Below, one piece after another: positions 1 through 7,669 of a stretch of 64,000 nt of DNA. Each line of letters opens with the position of its first letter. Positions within the stretch are counted from its first letter, which is position 1. This DNA comes from RGIG6165 sp045545175 (GTDB lineage Bacteria > Bacillota > Clostridia > Oscillospirales > Feifaniaceae): contig JAZQAK010000024.1 in assembly GCA_045545175.1 (NCBI GenBank), positions 62,001 through 126,000 on the forward strand, given 5' to 3'. The notes under the pieces were generated by a model. The model was not told the origin of the DNA and did no database searches. It saw only the letters and a list, made by a program, of their open reading frames with translations. A program made the position numbers and the translations under genes.

Positions 1-15
1 AATGCCTTTTTTCAT
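1..15 (-). CDS. rplC: 50S ribosomal protein L3, first five codons only
   Basis: The minus strand starts an ATG at position 15 and reads M-K-K-G-I before the window ends, which fits the usual beginning of L3. A strong Shine-Dalgarno sequence (AAGGAGG) sits just upstream at about 26-32. L3 follows S10 in the S10 operon of Firmicutes, so the position after rpsJ supports the call. Only the start is visible, so identity rests mainly on operon order. Confidence 0.75.
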
Positions 16-197
16 TTTCTTCTTTCCTCCTTGGTTATTGGTCGGTCTCTCGCCGACTTGACCCGCACCCTTGGCAGAGGTGCTATAAAAACCACATTTC
101 GTGGTGGGTTAGCATGATTTTGCGGGAGTTTTTTCTCCCCTTTTTACGCCATTATAGCCTTTAATACATATTTAATGTACTAAAGGCTGTAATTTGA
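16..197 (-). promoter_or_regulatory. structured intergenic RNA between rpsJ and rplC (candidate ribosomal-protein leader)
   Basis: The 182-nt gap between S10 and L3 is long for this operon and is dense in stems on the minus strand. In transcription order these are AGCCTTTA paired with TAAAGGCT, a GGGAG/CTCCC hairpin, a CCAC-GAAA-GTGG tetraloop hairpin, a GCACC/GGTGC hairpin, and GTCGG/CCGAC ending shortly before the rplC Shine-Dalgarno. CCC and GGG segments flank the third and fourth stems and could close a multibranch loop. The fold is hand-derived; a role in autoregulation is inference. Confidence 0.45.
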
Positions 198-509
198 TTA
201 TAACTTGATTTCGATGTCCACACCTGCGGGTACTTCGAGATTTGAAAGAGCCTCGATGCACTTTGCAGACGGCTTGAGAACGTCGATAAGTCTCTTATGT
301 GTTCTTGTTTCGAACTGCTCACGGCTGTCCTTATACTTGTGTACTGCACGAAGGATAGTAACGATTTCCTTATCTGTCGGCAGCGGAACGGGACCTGATA
401 CCTTTGCGCCGTTCTTCTTAGCCATGTCAACAATCTTTTCAGCTGTCTGATCGATGAGTGTTGTGTCATAGCTCTTAAGTCTGATTCTGATCTTTTCTGT
501 CTTTGCCAT
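198..509 (-). CDS. rpsJ: 30S ribosomal protein S10
   Basis: The product is 103 residues, the normal S10 length, and carries the typical opening IRIRLKSYD, the SGPVPLPT turn, and the closing VDIEIKL. S10 is a small-subunit head protein that also joins NusA/NusB antitermination complexes. The ATG at 509 has an AAGGAG Shine-Dalgarno about 7 nt upstream. It is the first gene of the S10 operon, with rplC following toward position 1. A sigma-A promoter at 765-793 and a leader of about 250 nt precede it. Confidence 0.98.
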   Translation of the reverse strand: MAKTEKIRIRLKSYDTTLIDQTAEKIVDMAKKNGAKVSGPVPLPTDKEIVTILRAVHKYKDSREQFETRTHKRLIDVLKPSAKCIEALSNLEVPAGVDIEIKL

Positions 510-758
510 TGTTCTTTCTCCTTAATTCAAATTCACTTCCAGATTTTTCACACCTTGCCTGGCGTTTCGCTGTTTTTGCATAAAAAATCGGACAGAGAAC
601 TGCAATAAGTTTCGTATCCGAAATTCACCACAGGCTCATCGTGTGTCTATGCACATTGCCGCCATTCAGTTGTGAAAACCTGCCGCCCGGTTTAATACGG
701 ACCTGCTCCACGAAAGTTCCCGGCACCTGCCGCAATCTCCCGCTTCATCACATCAAGC
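510..758 (-). promoter_or_regulatory. long 5' leader of the S10 operon (candidate S10 ribosomal-protein leader)
   Basis: About 250 nt separate the predicted transcription start (near 758) from the rpsJ start. The region has no supported reading frame and several short GC-rich stems, for example GCAGGTGCC near the 5' end and CGGATACG near 610. Clostridial S10 operons are known to carry a ribosomal-protein leader upstream of rpsJ, and the position matches. I cannot confirm the family without a covariance-model search. Confidence 0.5.
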
Positions 759-764
759 CTTGTT

Positions 765-793
765 ATGATATCATAACCAAAACCAAAAATCAA
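765..793 (-). promoter_or_regulatory. sigma-A promoter of the S10 operon
   Basis: On the minus strand TTGATT (788-793) and TATCAT (765-770) are separated by exactly 17 nt. The orientation and position fit transcription of the leader and rpsJ. Confidence 0.7.
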
Positions 794-903
794 GTATTTT
801 TTTAAATTTTTTTGACATTTTCTCTTATATTATAATAAGGAAGGAATTTTTTGAAAATCCCCTCCTTAAAGGTGTGTTCACTTAGGGATTATTCGCCCAA
901 AAA

Positions 904-994
904 GCATTATTTTGGTAGGTGACTTTGTTAAAATACCTCCATATTCGTCAGGATTACGGAAATTTTTCTCTTTGTTCTTCATCCGAAATAATGC
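904..994. repeat. inner inverted-repeat block 1 of copy A
   Basis: GCATTATTTTGG (904-915) faces CCGAAATAATGC (983-994), 11 of 12 positions pairing, with about 67 bp between. The block replaces a few bases of the shorter sibling element, so it looks like an insertion or an expanded stem. Confidence 0.55.
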
Positions 995-1033
995 TTTTTG
1001 TGGTGCGTAGCAGTTTTGGGTTAGAGATTTGAT

Positions 1034-1310
1034 AAGCAGTTATATCAGTAGCTAAATCCGCCTCACAAGAAAAAAATACCAGTTTTTCTTTGTTGTCGGG
1101 TTTGAAATACAAGTAGTATTCCTTCACCCTTACGCCTTGAAAATACAGTTATTTTTCTCTTGTAAGGTTCGAATGAATTTTTTATTCAGAATTTTTATGT
1201 CAATGCAAGGCAAAAACACAGGTAATGCTAACGCATTACCGAGTATTTTAACGAAGCAGTGGCACAAAAATACGGATAAAAAACGATTTTGTCTACTGAC
1301 ATAACTGCTT
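1034..1310. mobile_element. nested inverted-repeat element in copy A (277 bp)
   Basis: AAGCAGTTATATCAGTAG (1034-1051) is matched at 17 of 18 positions by the reverse complement of CTACTGACATAACTGCTT (1293-1310). The 277-bp block is absent from the sibling copy at 50738-50931, where the flanking sequences are joined. It contains a perfect GGTAATGC-TAAC-GCATTACC hairpin and no supported reading frame. This is best read as a second small nonautonomous element inserted in the first. Confidence 0.6.
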
Positions 1311-1428
1311 AAAGACAAAATAACAAAAATTCCGCAATACTTTGTGTATTACGGAATTTTTTTATAAAGTATTAACGGAAAATATCAATCCAAAACCGAT
1401 TCATTCCTAAGCGAACACGCCGAAAAAC

Positions 1429-2391
1429 TCAGGCTGTTTTTCCGCCGGTTCTTGCAAACATTGCGGCACCGACCATACCTGCTTTGTTGCCGAGTGTCGC
1501 CCTCTTTATCTCCGCCTGCTTGACGCTCGTCTGATTTGCATACATCATCGAGCCCGCTTTTTTACGGAGAATGGAGAACAGATTTTCACCCTCGTTTGAA
1601 ACGCCGCCGCCGATAAGCACAACCTCAGGCTGAAGCGTATTTACGGCGTTTGCAATCGCTATCGAAACGTAATCCGTATACGTATCAACAACCTCTTCCG
1701 CCGTCTTGTCTCCCGTATCACGTGCACGCCACGCAGTCTGTCCGCTGACCTTGGTGAGATTGCCGCCGCACATCTTCCACATTTCAGACTCTTTATGTTC
1801 CTTCATCGCATCAATCGTCATACGCACGAGTGCCGTTGCCGAAGTATAACACTCCAGACAGCCCTTGTTTCCGCAGGAACAGGGATGACCGTTTCTTTCA
1901 ACGATGGTATGACCGAATTCACCGGCACCACCGTTGGCACCTACGTATACGGCACCGTCAATTATGATACCCATACCGAGCCCCGTACCGAGTGTAAGCA
2001 TAGCAACGCTTGACGCACCCTTTCCGCCACCGCAAAGTGCTTCACCGAGTGCGGCAAGATTTGCATCGTTGCCTACATAGACCTTCTTACCCGTCATTTC
2101 ACCAAGCATTTCGCATGCATCAATTTCAAAAAAACCCAGATTGTTCGCAAAGCGAATCACGTCACCCTGAACAAGACCGGGTGTTGCAAGACCGATGCTT
2201 TCAATTTCATCATAGCTCACGCCTGCCTTCCTGCAGACATCACGTGAAAGTTTCGCCATATCTTTAAAAATTTCCTCGTTTTCACGTTTTGCACCCGTAT
2301 CCGCAGAAATCTTTTCAATTATATTACCGTTCTCATCCACAAGACCGACTTTTATTGCAGTCCCTCCGAGGTCAATACCTACATAATACAT
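1429..2391 (-). CDS. glcK: ROK family glucokinase
   Basis: The protein is about 320 residues and would phosphorylate glucose to glucose 6-phosphate with ATP in the cytoplasm. The N-terminus carries the phosphate-binding DLGGT motif (about residues 7-11). The mid-region carries the ROK zinc signature GH-x9-CSCGNKGCLE, with its three cysteines intact. The ATG at 2391 is preferred over a GTG nine bases upstream because GAGGTG lies 6 nt before it. It is divergent from the phosphohexomutase at 2493, a fitting pair for hexose phosphate handling. Another ROK sugar kinase specificity cannot be excluded. Confidence 0.88.
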   Translation of the reverse strand: MYYVGIDLGGTAIKVGLVDENGNIIEKISADTGAKRENEEIFKDMAKLSRDVCRKAGVSYDEIESIGLATPGLVQGDVIRFANNLGFFEIDACEMLGEMTGKKVYVGNDANLAALGEALCGGGKGASSVAMLTLGTGLGMGIIIDGAVYVGANGGAGEFGHTIVERNGHPCSCGNKGCLECYTSATALVRMTIDAMKEHKESEMWKMCGGNLTKVSGQTAWRARDTGDKTAEEVVDTYTDYVSIAIANAVNTLQPEVVLIGGGVSNEGENLFSILRKKAGSMMYANQTSVKQAEIKRATLGNKAGMVGAAMFARTGGKTA

Positions 2392-2492
2392 AAAAATCAC
2401 CTCAAAAATGATTATATCATAAAGAAGGTCATTTACAACTACAAAGTTTTGATATAAAATTAACTTATATAATAACGGGAGAGGTTTTTACT

Positions 2493-3992
2493 ATGAAATT
2501 TGATTATCATTCACTCCGTAACGGAAGCGACATAAGGGGCTACGCAGTAAAAAGCGACGAAGCACCCGTAAATCTCACGGACGAGGTTACAAAAAAAGTT
2601 GCATCGGCATTCGTGCTCTGGCTTGCAAAGAAGTGTGACAAGAATCCGTGTGACCTTAAAATAGGTATCGGCAGGGATTCAAGAATTTCGGGTGAGCGTC
2701 TGCGTGATGCCTTCGTTGAGGCTTTCAAGGATGCAGGCGTATACACCTACGACTGCGGTCTTGCTACGACACCGTCGATGTTTATGCTCTGTGTAGACGA
2801 AAAATACACCGTTGACGGTACGGTTATGCTCACGGCAAGTCATCTTCCCTACAACCGCAACGGCTTTAAGTTCTTTACAAAGGACGGCGGTCTTGAAGGA
2901 AGCGACATCAAGGACATACTTGAAATTGCATCCTACGGTGCGGCTTCACAGTCGTCAAAGAGGGGCAGAGTCAAGAAAATTGACTACGTAAAAGAATATG
3001 CAAAGCTCATAAAAGAGAAAATAACAACGGCAACAGGCGAAAACAAGCCCTTCAAGGGTATGAAAATCGTTGTCGATGCAGGTAACGGTGCAGGCGGTTT
3101 CTACGCATCAAAGGTTTTAAAACCGCTTGGTGCAGACGTTCGCGGAAGTCAGTTCTTAGAGCCTGACGGCACCTTCCCCAACCACATCCCCAACCCCGAG
3201 GATAAGGAAGCAATGGCAAGTATTTCAAAGGCAACACTCGATGCAAAGGCAGACCTCGGTATAATCTTCGACACCGACGTTGACCGTGCGGCTATCGTTG
3301 ACGCATCGGGAAAGGAAATAAACAAAGAAAAACTTATCGCCCTTATTTCTGCCGTACTTCTCAAGGATAAAAAAGGCACCATCGTAACAGACTCCGTTAC
3401 CTCGGGCGAACTCGAAGCATTTATTGCCTCCCACGGTGGCAGACAGCACCGTTTCAAGAGGGGCTACAAAAACGTTATCAACGAGGCTATCCGCCTCAAC
3501 AACGAGGGTGAATACACCCCCCTTGCGATTGAAACGAGCGGTCATGCGGCACTTATGGAAAACTATTTCCTTGACGACGGTGCATACCTCGTAACGAGGC
3601 TTCTGATTGAAGCGGTAAAACAGCGTAAAGAAGGCAAAACGCTTTCCGACCTGATTTCCGACCTCGGTGTTCTCCCCGTCAAGAAGTCCTGCCGTTTCAA
3701 AATCGAAGGTGAAAACTTCAAGGAATACGGTCTTGATATTCTTTCGGCATTTGAAAAATTTGCGCAGGAAAACTCCTTCCTCACACACATCAAGGGCGGT
3801 TACGAGGGCATACGTTGCTCCTTCGGCGGCAAGGGCTGGCTTCTTATGAGGCTTTCACTTCACGACCCGATAATTCCGTTCGACTGTGAAGCAGAAAATG
3901 CGGAAGATATGGCGACTGCACTCAAGGAAGTTGAAACCTTCCTTAAGGCGTACGACCGTCTTGAAGGCTTAAATGCTTTACTTGACATCTGA
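2493..3992 (+). CDS. phosphoglucomutase/phosphomannomutase
   Basis: This 499-residue enzyme belongs to the alpha-D-phosphohexomutase superfamily, which interconverts sugar 1- and 6-phosphates. The phosphoserine loop TASHLPYNRNG is near residue 115, the metal-binding loop DTDVDR near residue 265, and a sugar-binding ETSGH segment near residue 350. A C-terminal domain follows. GGGAGAGG lies upstream of the ATG. It is divergent from the ROK glucokinase and only about 50 bp from thrS downstream. Whether glucose or mannose phosphates are preferred cannot be told from sequence by eye. Confidence 0.88.
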   Translation: MKFDYHSLRNGSDIRGYAVKSDEAPVNLTDEVTKKVASAFVLWLAKKCDKNPCDLKIGIGRDSRISGERLRDAFVEAFKDAGVYTYDCGLATTPSMFMLCVDEKYTVDGTVMLTASHLPYNRNGFKFFTKDGGLEGSDIKDILEIASYGAASQSSKRGRVKKIDYVKEYAKLIKEKITTATGENKPFKGMKIVVDAGNGAGGFYASKVLKPLGADVRGSQFLEPDGTFPNHIPNPEDKEAMASISKATLDAKADLGIIFDTDVDRAAIVDASGKEINKEKLIALISAVLLKDKKGTIVTDSVTSGELEAFIASHGGRQHRFKRGYKNVINEAIRLNNEGEYTPLAIETSGHAALMENYFLDDGAYLVTRLLIEAVKQRKEGKTLSDLISDLGVLPVKKSCRFKIEGENFKEYGLDILSAFEKFAQENSFLTHIKGGYEGIRCSFGGKGWLLMRLSLHDPIIPFDCEAENAEDMATALKEVETFLKAYDRLEGLNALLDI

Positions 3993-4044
3993 TTGCATTA
4001 GTTATAAAATAGATGTTATTACATTATAGAAATAGGTGAAAATT

Positions 4045-5982
4045 ATGGCTGTTATTACACTCAAAGACGGGTCAACAAAAGAAGTTGCACTCGGCACGTC
4101 TGCTATTGAAATAGCAAGAGGAATAAGCGAAGGTCTCGCAAGGGTTGCCTGCGCTGTCGAACTTAACGGAAAGGTTTGTGATCTTCGAACTACCGTAGAC
4201 GGCGACTGCACGGTAAACTTCCTTACCTTCGATTCGGAGGGTGGTCGCCATACGTTCAATCACACCTGCTCACATATACTTGCACAGGCAGTAAAACGTC
4301 TGTATCCTGCGGCAAAGCTTACGATAGGCCCGTCTATTGACGACGGTTTTTACTATGATTTTGACGTTGATACGAGTTTTACTCCCGACGACCTTTCAAA
4401 GATTGAAGCCGAGATGAAGAAAATCATCAAGGAAAATCTTGAAATCGAGTATTTTGAACTTCCCAGAGACGAGGCTCTCGCACTTATGAAGGACGAGCCG
4501 TATAAGGTTGAACTCATAAACGAGCTTCCCGAGGGTGAGAAGATAAGTTTCTACAAACAGAGTGAATTTACCGACCTTTGTGCAGGTCCTCACCTCTTAA
4601 AGACGGGTGCTATCAAGGCATTCAAGCTCACCAGCGCAACGGGTGCGTACTGGAGGGGCGATTCAAACAAGAAAATGCTCTGCCGTGTATACGGTACGGC
4701 TTTCACCAAGAAGAGTGACCTTGAAGAGCATCTTGCAGCACTTGAAGAAGCAAGAAAGCGCGACCACAACAAGCTCGGTCGCGAACTCGAATTTTTCACA
4801 ACCGTTGACTATATCGGTCAGGGCCTTCCGATTCTTCTTCCCAAGGGTGCGAAAGTTATTCAGATTCTTCAGCGCTTCGTTGAGGATACGGAAGCGTCAA
4901 AGGGCTGGCTTTTAACTAAGACTCCCTATATGGCTAAGAGTGACCTTTACAAGATAAGCGGTCACTGGGGTCATTATAAAGACGGTATGTTCATTCTCGG
5001 TGACGAGGAGAAGGATGAAGAAGTTTTTGCACTTCGTCCCATGACCTGTCCTTTCCAGTATCAGGCATATTTAAACCGTGCCCGTTCATACAGAGATCTG
5101 CCCTTACGTTATAACGAAACGTCAACGCTTTTCCGTAACGAAGCAAGCGGTGAAATGCACGGTCTTATCCGTGTAAGACAGTTCACCATTTCGGAAGGAC
5201 ATCTTATGTGTCTCCCCGAACAGCTTGAGGAAGAATTCAAGGGCTGTCTTGAACTTGCAATCTATATGCTCAAAACGCTCGGTCTTTACGAAGACGTAAG
5301 CTACCGTTTCTCACAGTGGGATCCTGCCGACAGTGGCAAGTATATCGTCACACCTGAGCAGTGGGATGAAGCGCAGGGCACGATGCAGAAGATTCTCGAC
5401 CATCTTGAAATCCCCTACAAAATCGGTATCGGTGAAGCGGCATTCTACGGCCCGAAGCTTGATATTCAGATTAAGAACGTATTCGGTAAAGAGGATACTC
5501 TTATCACGATTCAGGTTGACCAGCTTCTTGCAAAGCAGTTTGATATGGAATACGTTGACCGTGACGGCACGAAGAAGAATCCCTACATCATTCACCGTAC
5601 CTCAATCGGTTGCTATGAGAGAACGCTTGCTCTGCTGATCGAAAAATATGCAGGGGCATTCCCGACGTGGCTTGCACCCGTTCAGGTAAAGATTCTTCCC
5701 ATTGCGGACAGACATCTCGATTACGCAAAGGAAGTTGCTTCAAAACTTGCTTCATACGGTATCCGTGTTGAAACTGACGACCGTTCCGAAACTATCGGCT
5801 ACAAGATAAGAAGTGCACAGGGCGAAAAGATTCCGCATATGCTCCTCGTAGGCGATAAGGAAATCGAAAACGGCACCGTTTCGGTAAGAAACCGCAAGGA
5901 AGGCGACCTTGGTGCTATGTCTGTTGACGAATTCATTGCAAAGATAACAAAACTCGTGGCTGACAAGACACTCGACTATTAA
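4045..5982 (+). CDS. thrS: threonyl-tRNA synthetase
   Basis: The 645-residue class II synthetase charges tRNA-Thr. The order is a TGS domain (about 1-60), a second additional editing domain with HxxxH (HTCSHILA, near residue 73), the catalytic core with motif 2 (FRNEASGEMHGL) and motif 3 (IGCYERTLALL), then the anticodon-binding domain (about 545-640). The ATG at 4045 is chosen over a GTG at 4036 because AGGTG sits 6 nt upstream of the ATG. No T-box leader is visible in the short upstream gap. A strong terminator follows at 6011-6051. Confidence 0.98.
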   Translation: MAVITLKDGSTKEVALGTSAIEIARGISEGLARVACAVELNGKVCDLRTTVDGDCTVNFLTFDSEGGRHTFNHTCSHILAQAVKRLYPAAKLTIGPSIDDGFYYDFDVDTSFTPDDLSKIEAEMKKIIKENLEIEYFELPRDEALALMKDEPYKVELINELPEGEKISFYKQSEFTDLCAGPHLLKTGAIKAFKLTSATGAYWRGDSNKKMLCRVYGTAFTKKSDLEEHLAALEEARKRDHNKLGRELEFFTTVDYIGQGLPILLPKGAKVIQILQRFVEDTEASKGWLLTKTPYMAKSDLYKISGHWGHYKDGMFILGDEEKDEEVFALRPMTCPFQYQAYLNRARSYRDLPLRYNETSTLFRNEASGEMHGLIRVRQFTISEGHLMCLPEQLEEEFKGCLELAIYMLKTLGLYEDVSYRFSQWDPADSGKYIVTPEQWDEAQGTMQKILDHLEIPYKIGIGEAAFYGPKLDIQIKNVFGKEDTLITIQVDQLLAKQFDMEYVDRDGTKKNPYIIHRTSIGCYERTLALLIEKYAGAFPTWLAPVQVKILPIADRHLDYAKEVASKLASYGIRVETDDRSETIGYKIRSAQGEKIPHMLLVGDKEIENGTVSVRNRKEGDLGAMSVDEFIAKITKLVADKTLDY

Positions 5983-6010
5983 AATACGGGCATAACGCCC
6001 CCCTTTCAAG

Positions 6011-6051
6011 CCTTGCAACTGTTTTTATGAAACAGTTGCAAGGTCTTTTTT
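6011..6051 (+). terminator. intrinsic terminator after thrS
   Basis: A perfect 14-bp stem (CCTTGCAACTGTTT at 6011-6024 with its complement at 6030-6043) with a 5-nt loop is followed by a T-rich tract. Confidence 0.9.
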
Positions 6052-6070
6052 ATCGAGAGTAAAATGAATA

Positions 6071-6110
6071 AAACACCTCTGTTTGCGATACACTTTTAAC
6101 AGAGGTGTTT
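6071..6110 (+). promoter_or_regulatory. hairpin covering the sleB Shine-Dalgarno
   Basis: AAACACCTCTGTT (6071-6083) pairs perfectly with AACAGAGGTGTTT (6098-6110). The 3' arm contains the AGAGGTG Shine-Dalgarno of sleB and is followed by TTATTTT, so the structure would act on read-through RNA as a terminator, an RBS occluder, or both. Confidence 0.6.
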
Positions 6111-6115
6111 TTATT

Positions 6116-6964
6116 TTGAAAATAACGTTAAAAAGGCCCGTACTGTTTCTTACAATGGCAGTCATCTGTGTGCTTTGTGTCTTTTTCACGGACAAACCCA
6201 CTCAGGCATATCTGTCATACGGTGCGGTGGGCACGTCGGTAAAGCAGGTGCAGACGAGGCTTAAGTATCTCGGCTACCTCGACAATGCGGACGGGCTGTA
6301 CGGAAGTGCCACGGAAAATGCAATAAAGGCTTTTCAGCGGGACAGCGGTCTTACCCCCGACGGAAAATGCGGAAATGCGACCATGAAAGCACTCGGTCTT
6401 TCGACCTCGCTTTCATATCAGCAGGTAATCGATTTGCAGAATAAACTGATTTCTCTGGGCTATTACAGCGGAAATGCCGACGGCAAATACGGTGCGGCAA
6501 CGGCAAACGCAGTGTCCGAATATCAGCGTGACAACGCTCTTGACGTTGACGGCATCGCAGGAAAGGCAACGCTTTCCTCACTTGAAATGAACGTGCCCGA
6601 CACGTCGCAAAGCGAGGATGACTTGTATCTTCTTGCCCGAATGATATCGGCAGAGGCAAGGGGTGAAAGTTATACGGGGCAGGTTGCCGTCGGTGCGGTT
6701 ATAATGAACCGTCTTTCACACCCGTCCTTCCCCGACAATATCTACGACGTGCTTTTTCAGCCGGGTGCCTTCACGGCAATAGCAGACGGGCAATGGGATG
6801 AGCCTATTTCCGACTCAGCATGGTCGGCGGCACGTGACGCCATGAGCGGTATTGACCCCACGGGCGGTGCGATATACTACTATAACCCCGTGACCGCCAC
6901 AAGCAAATGGATACGTTCACGCCCCGTAGTTGCCACCTTCGGTGCCCATGTCTTCTGCACGTAA
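6116..6964 (+). CDS. sleB: spore cortex-lytic enzyme, SleB type
   Basis: The product (about 283 residues) has an N-terminal membrane/signal segment (about 8-28), two tandem PG_binding_1 repeats (about 35-160, each with the LxxLGYY and FQRD/YQRD pattern), and a C-terminal Hydrolase_2 domain (about 175-282) with the opening LLARMISAEARGESY and ending GAHVFCT. SleB is a lytic transglycosylase that degrades muramic-lactam cortex during spore germination. The TTG at 6116 is chosen because AGAGGTG lies 8 nt upstream; an in-frame TTG at 6083 would start inside the hairpin. The gene marks the organism as spore-forming. Confidence 0.9.
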   Translation: MKITLKRPVLFLTMAVICVLCVFFTDKPTQAYLSYGAVGTSVKQVQTRLKYLGYLDNADGLYGSATENAIKAFQRDSGLTPDGKCGNATMKALGLSTSLSYQQVIDLQNKLISLGYYSGNADGKYGAATANAVSEYQRDNALDVDGIAGKATLSSLEMNVPDTSQSEDDLYLLARMISAEARGESYTGQVAVGAVIMNRLSHPSFPDNIYDVLFQPGAFTAIADGQWDEPISDSAWSAARDAMSGIDPTGGAIYYYNPVTATSKWIRSRPVVATFGAHVFCT

Positions 6965-6974
6965 AAAAGAGGGG

Positions 6975-7037
6975 GGAATTTTGCTTTGCAAAATTTCTAC
7001 ACTAATTATGAATTACGCATTCCGAATTCCGAATTTG
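6975..7037. repeat. intergenic AT-rich repeat, copy 1
   Basis: The segment joins a short palindrome (AATTTTGCTTTGCAAAATTT) to a run of GAATTCCGAATT-like units. A related arrangement recurs at 23518-23590. Confidence 0.55.
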
Positions 7038-7042
7038 ATAAT

Positions 7043-7071
7043 AAAAAGAGAGGAAAAATTCCTCTCTTTTT
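7043..7071. terminator. bidirectional terminator between sleB and nrdG
   Basis: AAAAAGAGAGGAA (7043-7055) pairs with TTCCTCTCTTTTT (7059-7071), with A and T runs on both sides. It serves the two convergent genes. Confidence 0.85.
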
Positions 7072-7621
7072 ATTTATCATAAATATTTCCGCTGCCCATA
7101 TTGCGCTTCCATACGCCCGGCAGAAGCACGGTTTTCCCCTCTTTAAGTGAAGCCTTCACGTCAATAATCTTCTGGTTTGACGAGCCACGGAACAAAAGTG
7201 ACAAATCCTTTAGTTCTTCAACAAATCTGCCGTCAACGAGCACGTCAATGTAGGAAAGAAGCGTCATGGTCTGCTCATCCCTGCCGACGAGTTCTTTTTC
7301 AAAATCAAAGCCCGTATAGCACCAGAGGTTTTTTTGCGGAAACCTCTCCTTAAACTCTTTTGCAAGCGTGATAAGTGTCGGCACGTTTTCTTTTTCAAAC
7401 GGCTCACCGCCGAGAAATGAAAGCCCGTCAACGTAATCGTGGTCAAGCGCCTGCATTATTTCATCCTGCACCTTTTCGGTATACGGCTGACCGTAATTAA
7501 AGTCCCACGCCTCTTTGTTAAAACAGTTTTTGCAATGGTGACGGCAGCCGCTTACAAACAGCGACACCCTCACCCCTACTCCGTTTGCTATATCGTTTTT
7601 CTTAATAACCGCATAATTCAT
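7070..7621 (-). CDS. nrdG: anaerobic ribonucleotide reductase activating protein
   Basis: This radical SAM enzyme of about 183 residues generates the glycyl radical on NrdD. The [4Fe-4S] motif is CRHHCKNC (Cx3CxxC) near residue 26, followed by the SFLGGEPF glycine motif near residue 75. The ATG at 7621 with CAGGTAG upstream is preferred to an in-frame TTG at 7636, which lies in the terminator stem. It follows nrdD by about 50 bp with a terminator-like hairpin between, so it may be expressed at a lower level than nrdD. Confidence 0.95.
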   Translation of the reverse strand: MNYAVIKKNDIANGVGVRVSLFVSGCRHHCKNCFNKEAWDFNYGQPYTEKVQDEIMQALDHDYVDGLSFLGGEPFEKENVPTLITLAKEFKERFPQKNLWCYTGFDFEKELVGRDEQTMTLLSYIDVLVDGRFVEELKDLSLLFRGSSNQKIIDVKASLKEGKTVLLPGVWKRNMGSGNIYDK

Positions 7622-7635
7622 ATTACTACCTGTCA

Positions 7636-7664
7636 AAAACGGGTGTAGTTAAATACACCCGTTT
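7636..7664 (-). terminator. hairpin between nrdD and nrdG
   Basis: ACGGGTGTA (7639-7647) pairs with TACACCCGT (7654-7662), flanked by T runs in both directions. In the nrdD-nrdG transcript it would act as a partial terminator. Confidence 0.7.
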
Positions 7665-7669
7665 GTTTT

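Larger units (their letters stand above)
871..1421. mobile_element. composite inverted-repeat element, copy A (551 bp, no transposase)
   Basis: The ends are imperfect inverted repeats: GGTGTGTTCACTTAGG at the left and, read from the other strand, GGCGTGTTCGCTTAGG at the right. A 194-bp sibling lies at 50738-50931. Relative to that sibling, copy A holds two extra blocks that are themselves bounded by inverted repeats (904-994 and 1034-1310). Near the right end a hairpin (ATTCCGCAATAC paired with GTATTACGGAAT, then a T run, about 1330-1362) looks like a plus-strand terminator. No coding sequence is credible inside. Confidence 0.7.

Noticed and set aside
812..836. TTGACA and TATAAT on the plus strand near 812-836, looking like a promoter
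   Set aside because: The spacer is only 13 nt, too short for sigma-A, and no gene follows in that direction; the minus-strand pair at 765-793 has correct spacing.
1130..1318. 62-codon minus-strand frame in copy A
   Set aside because: It lies wholly inside the nested inverted-repeat element, has no ribosome site and is absent from copy B.
3992..4045. T-box leaders in front of thrS, argS, ilvE, asnA and proC
   Set aside because: The gaps are short and contain neither the T-box core (GGTGG-type bulge pairing with ACC) nor a specifier loop that I can see.
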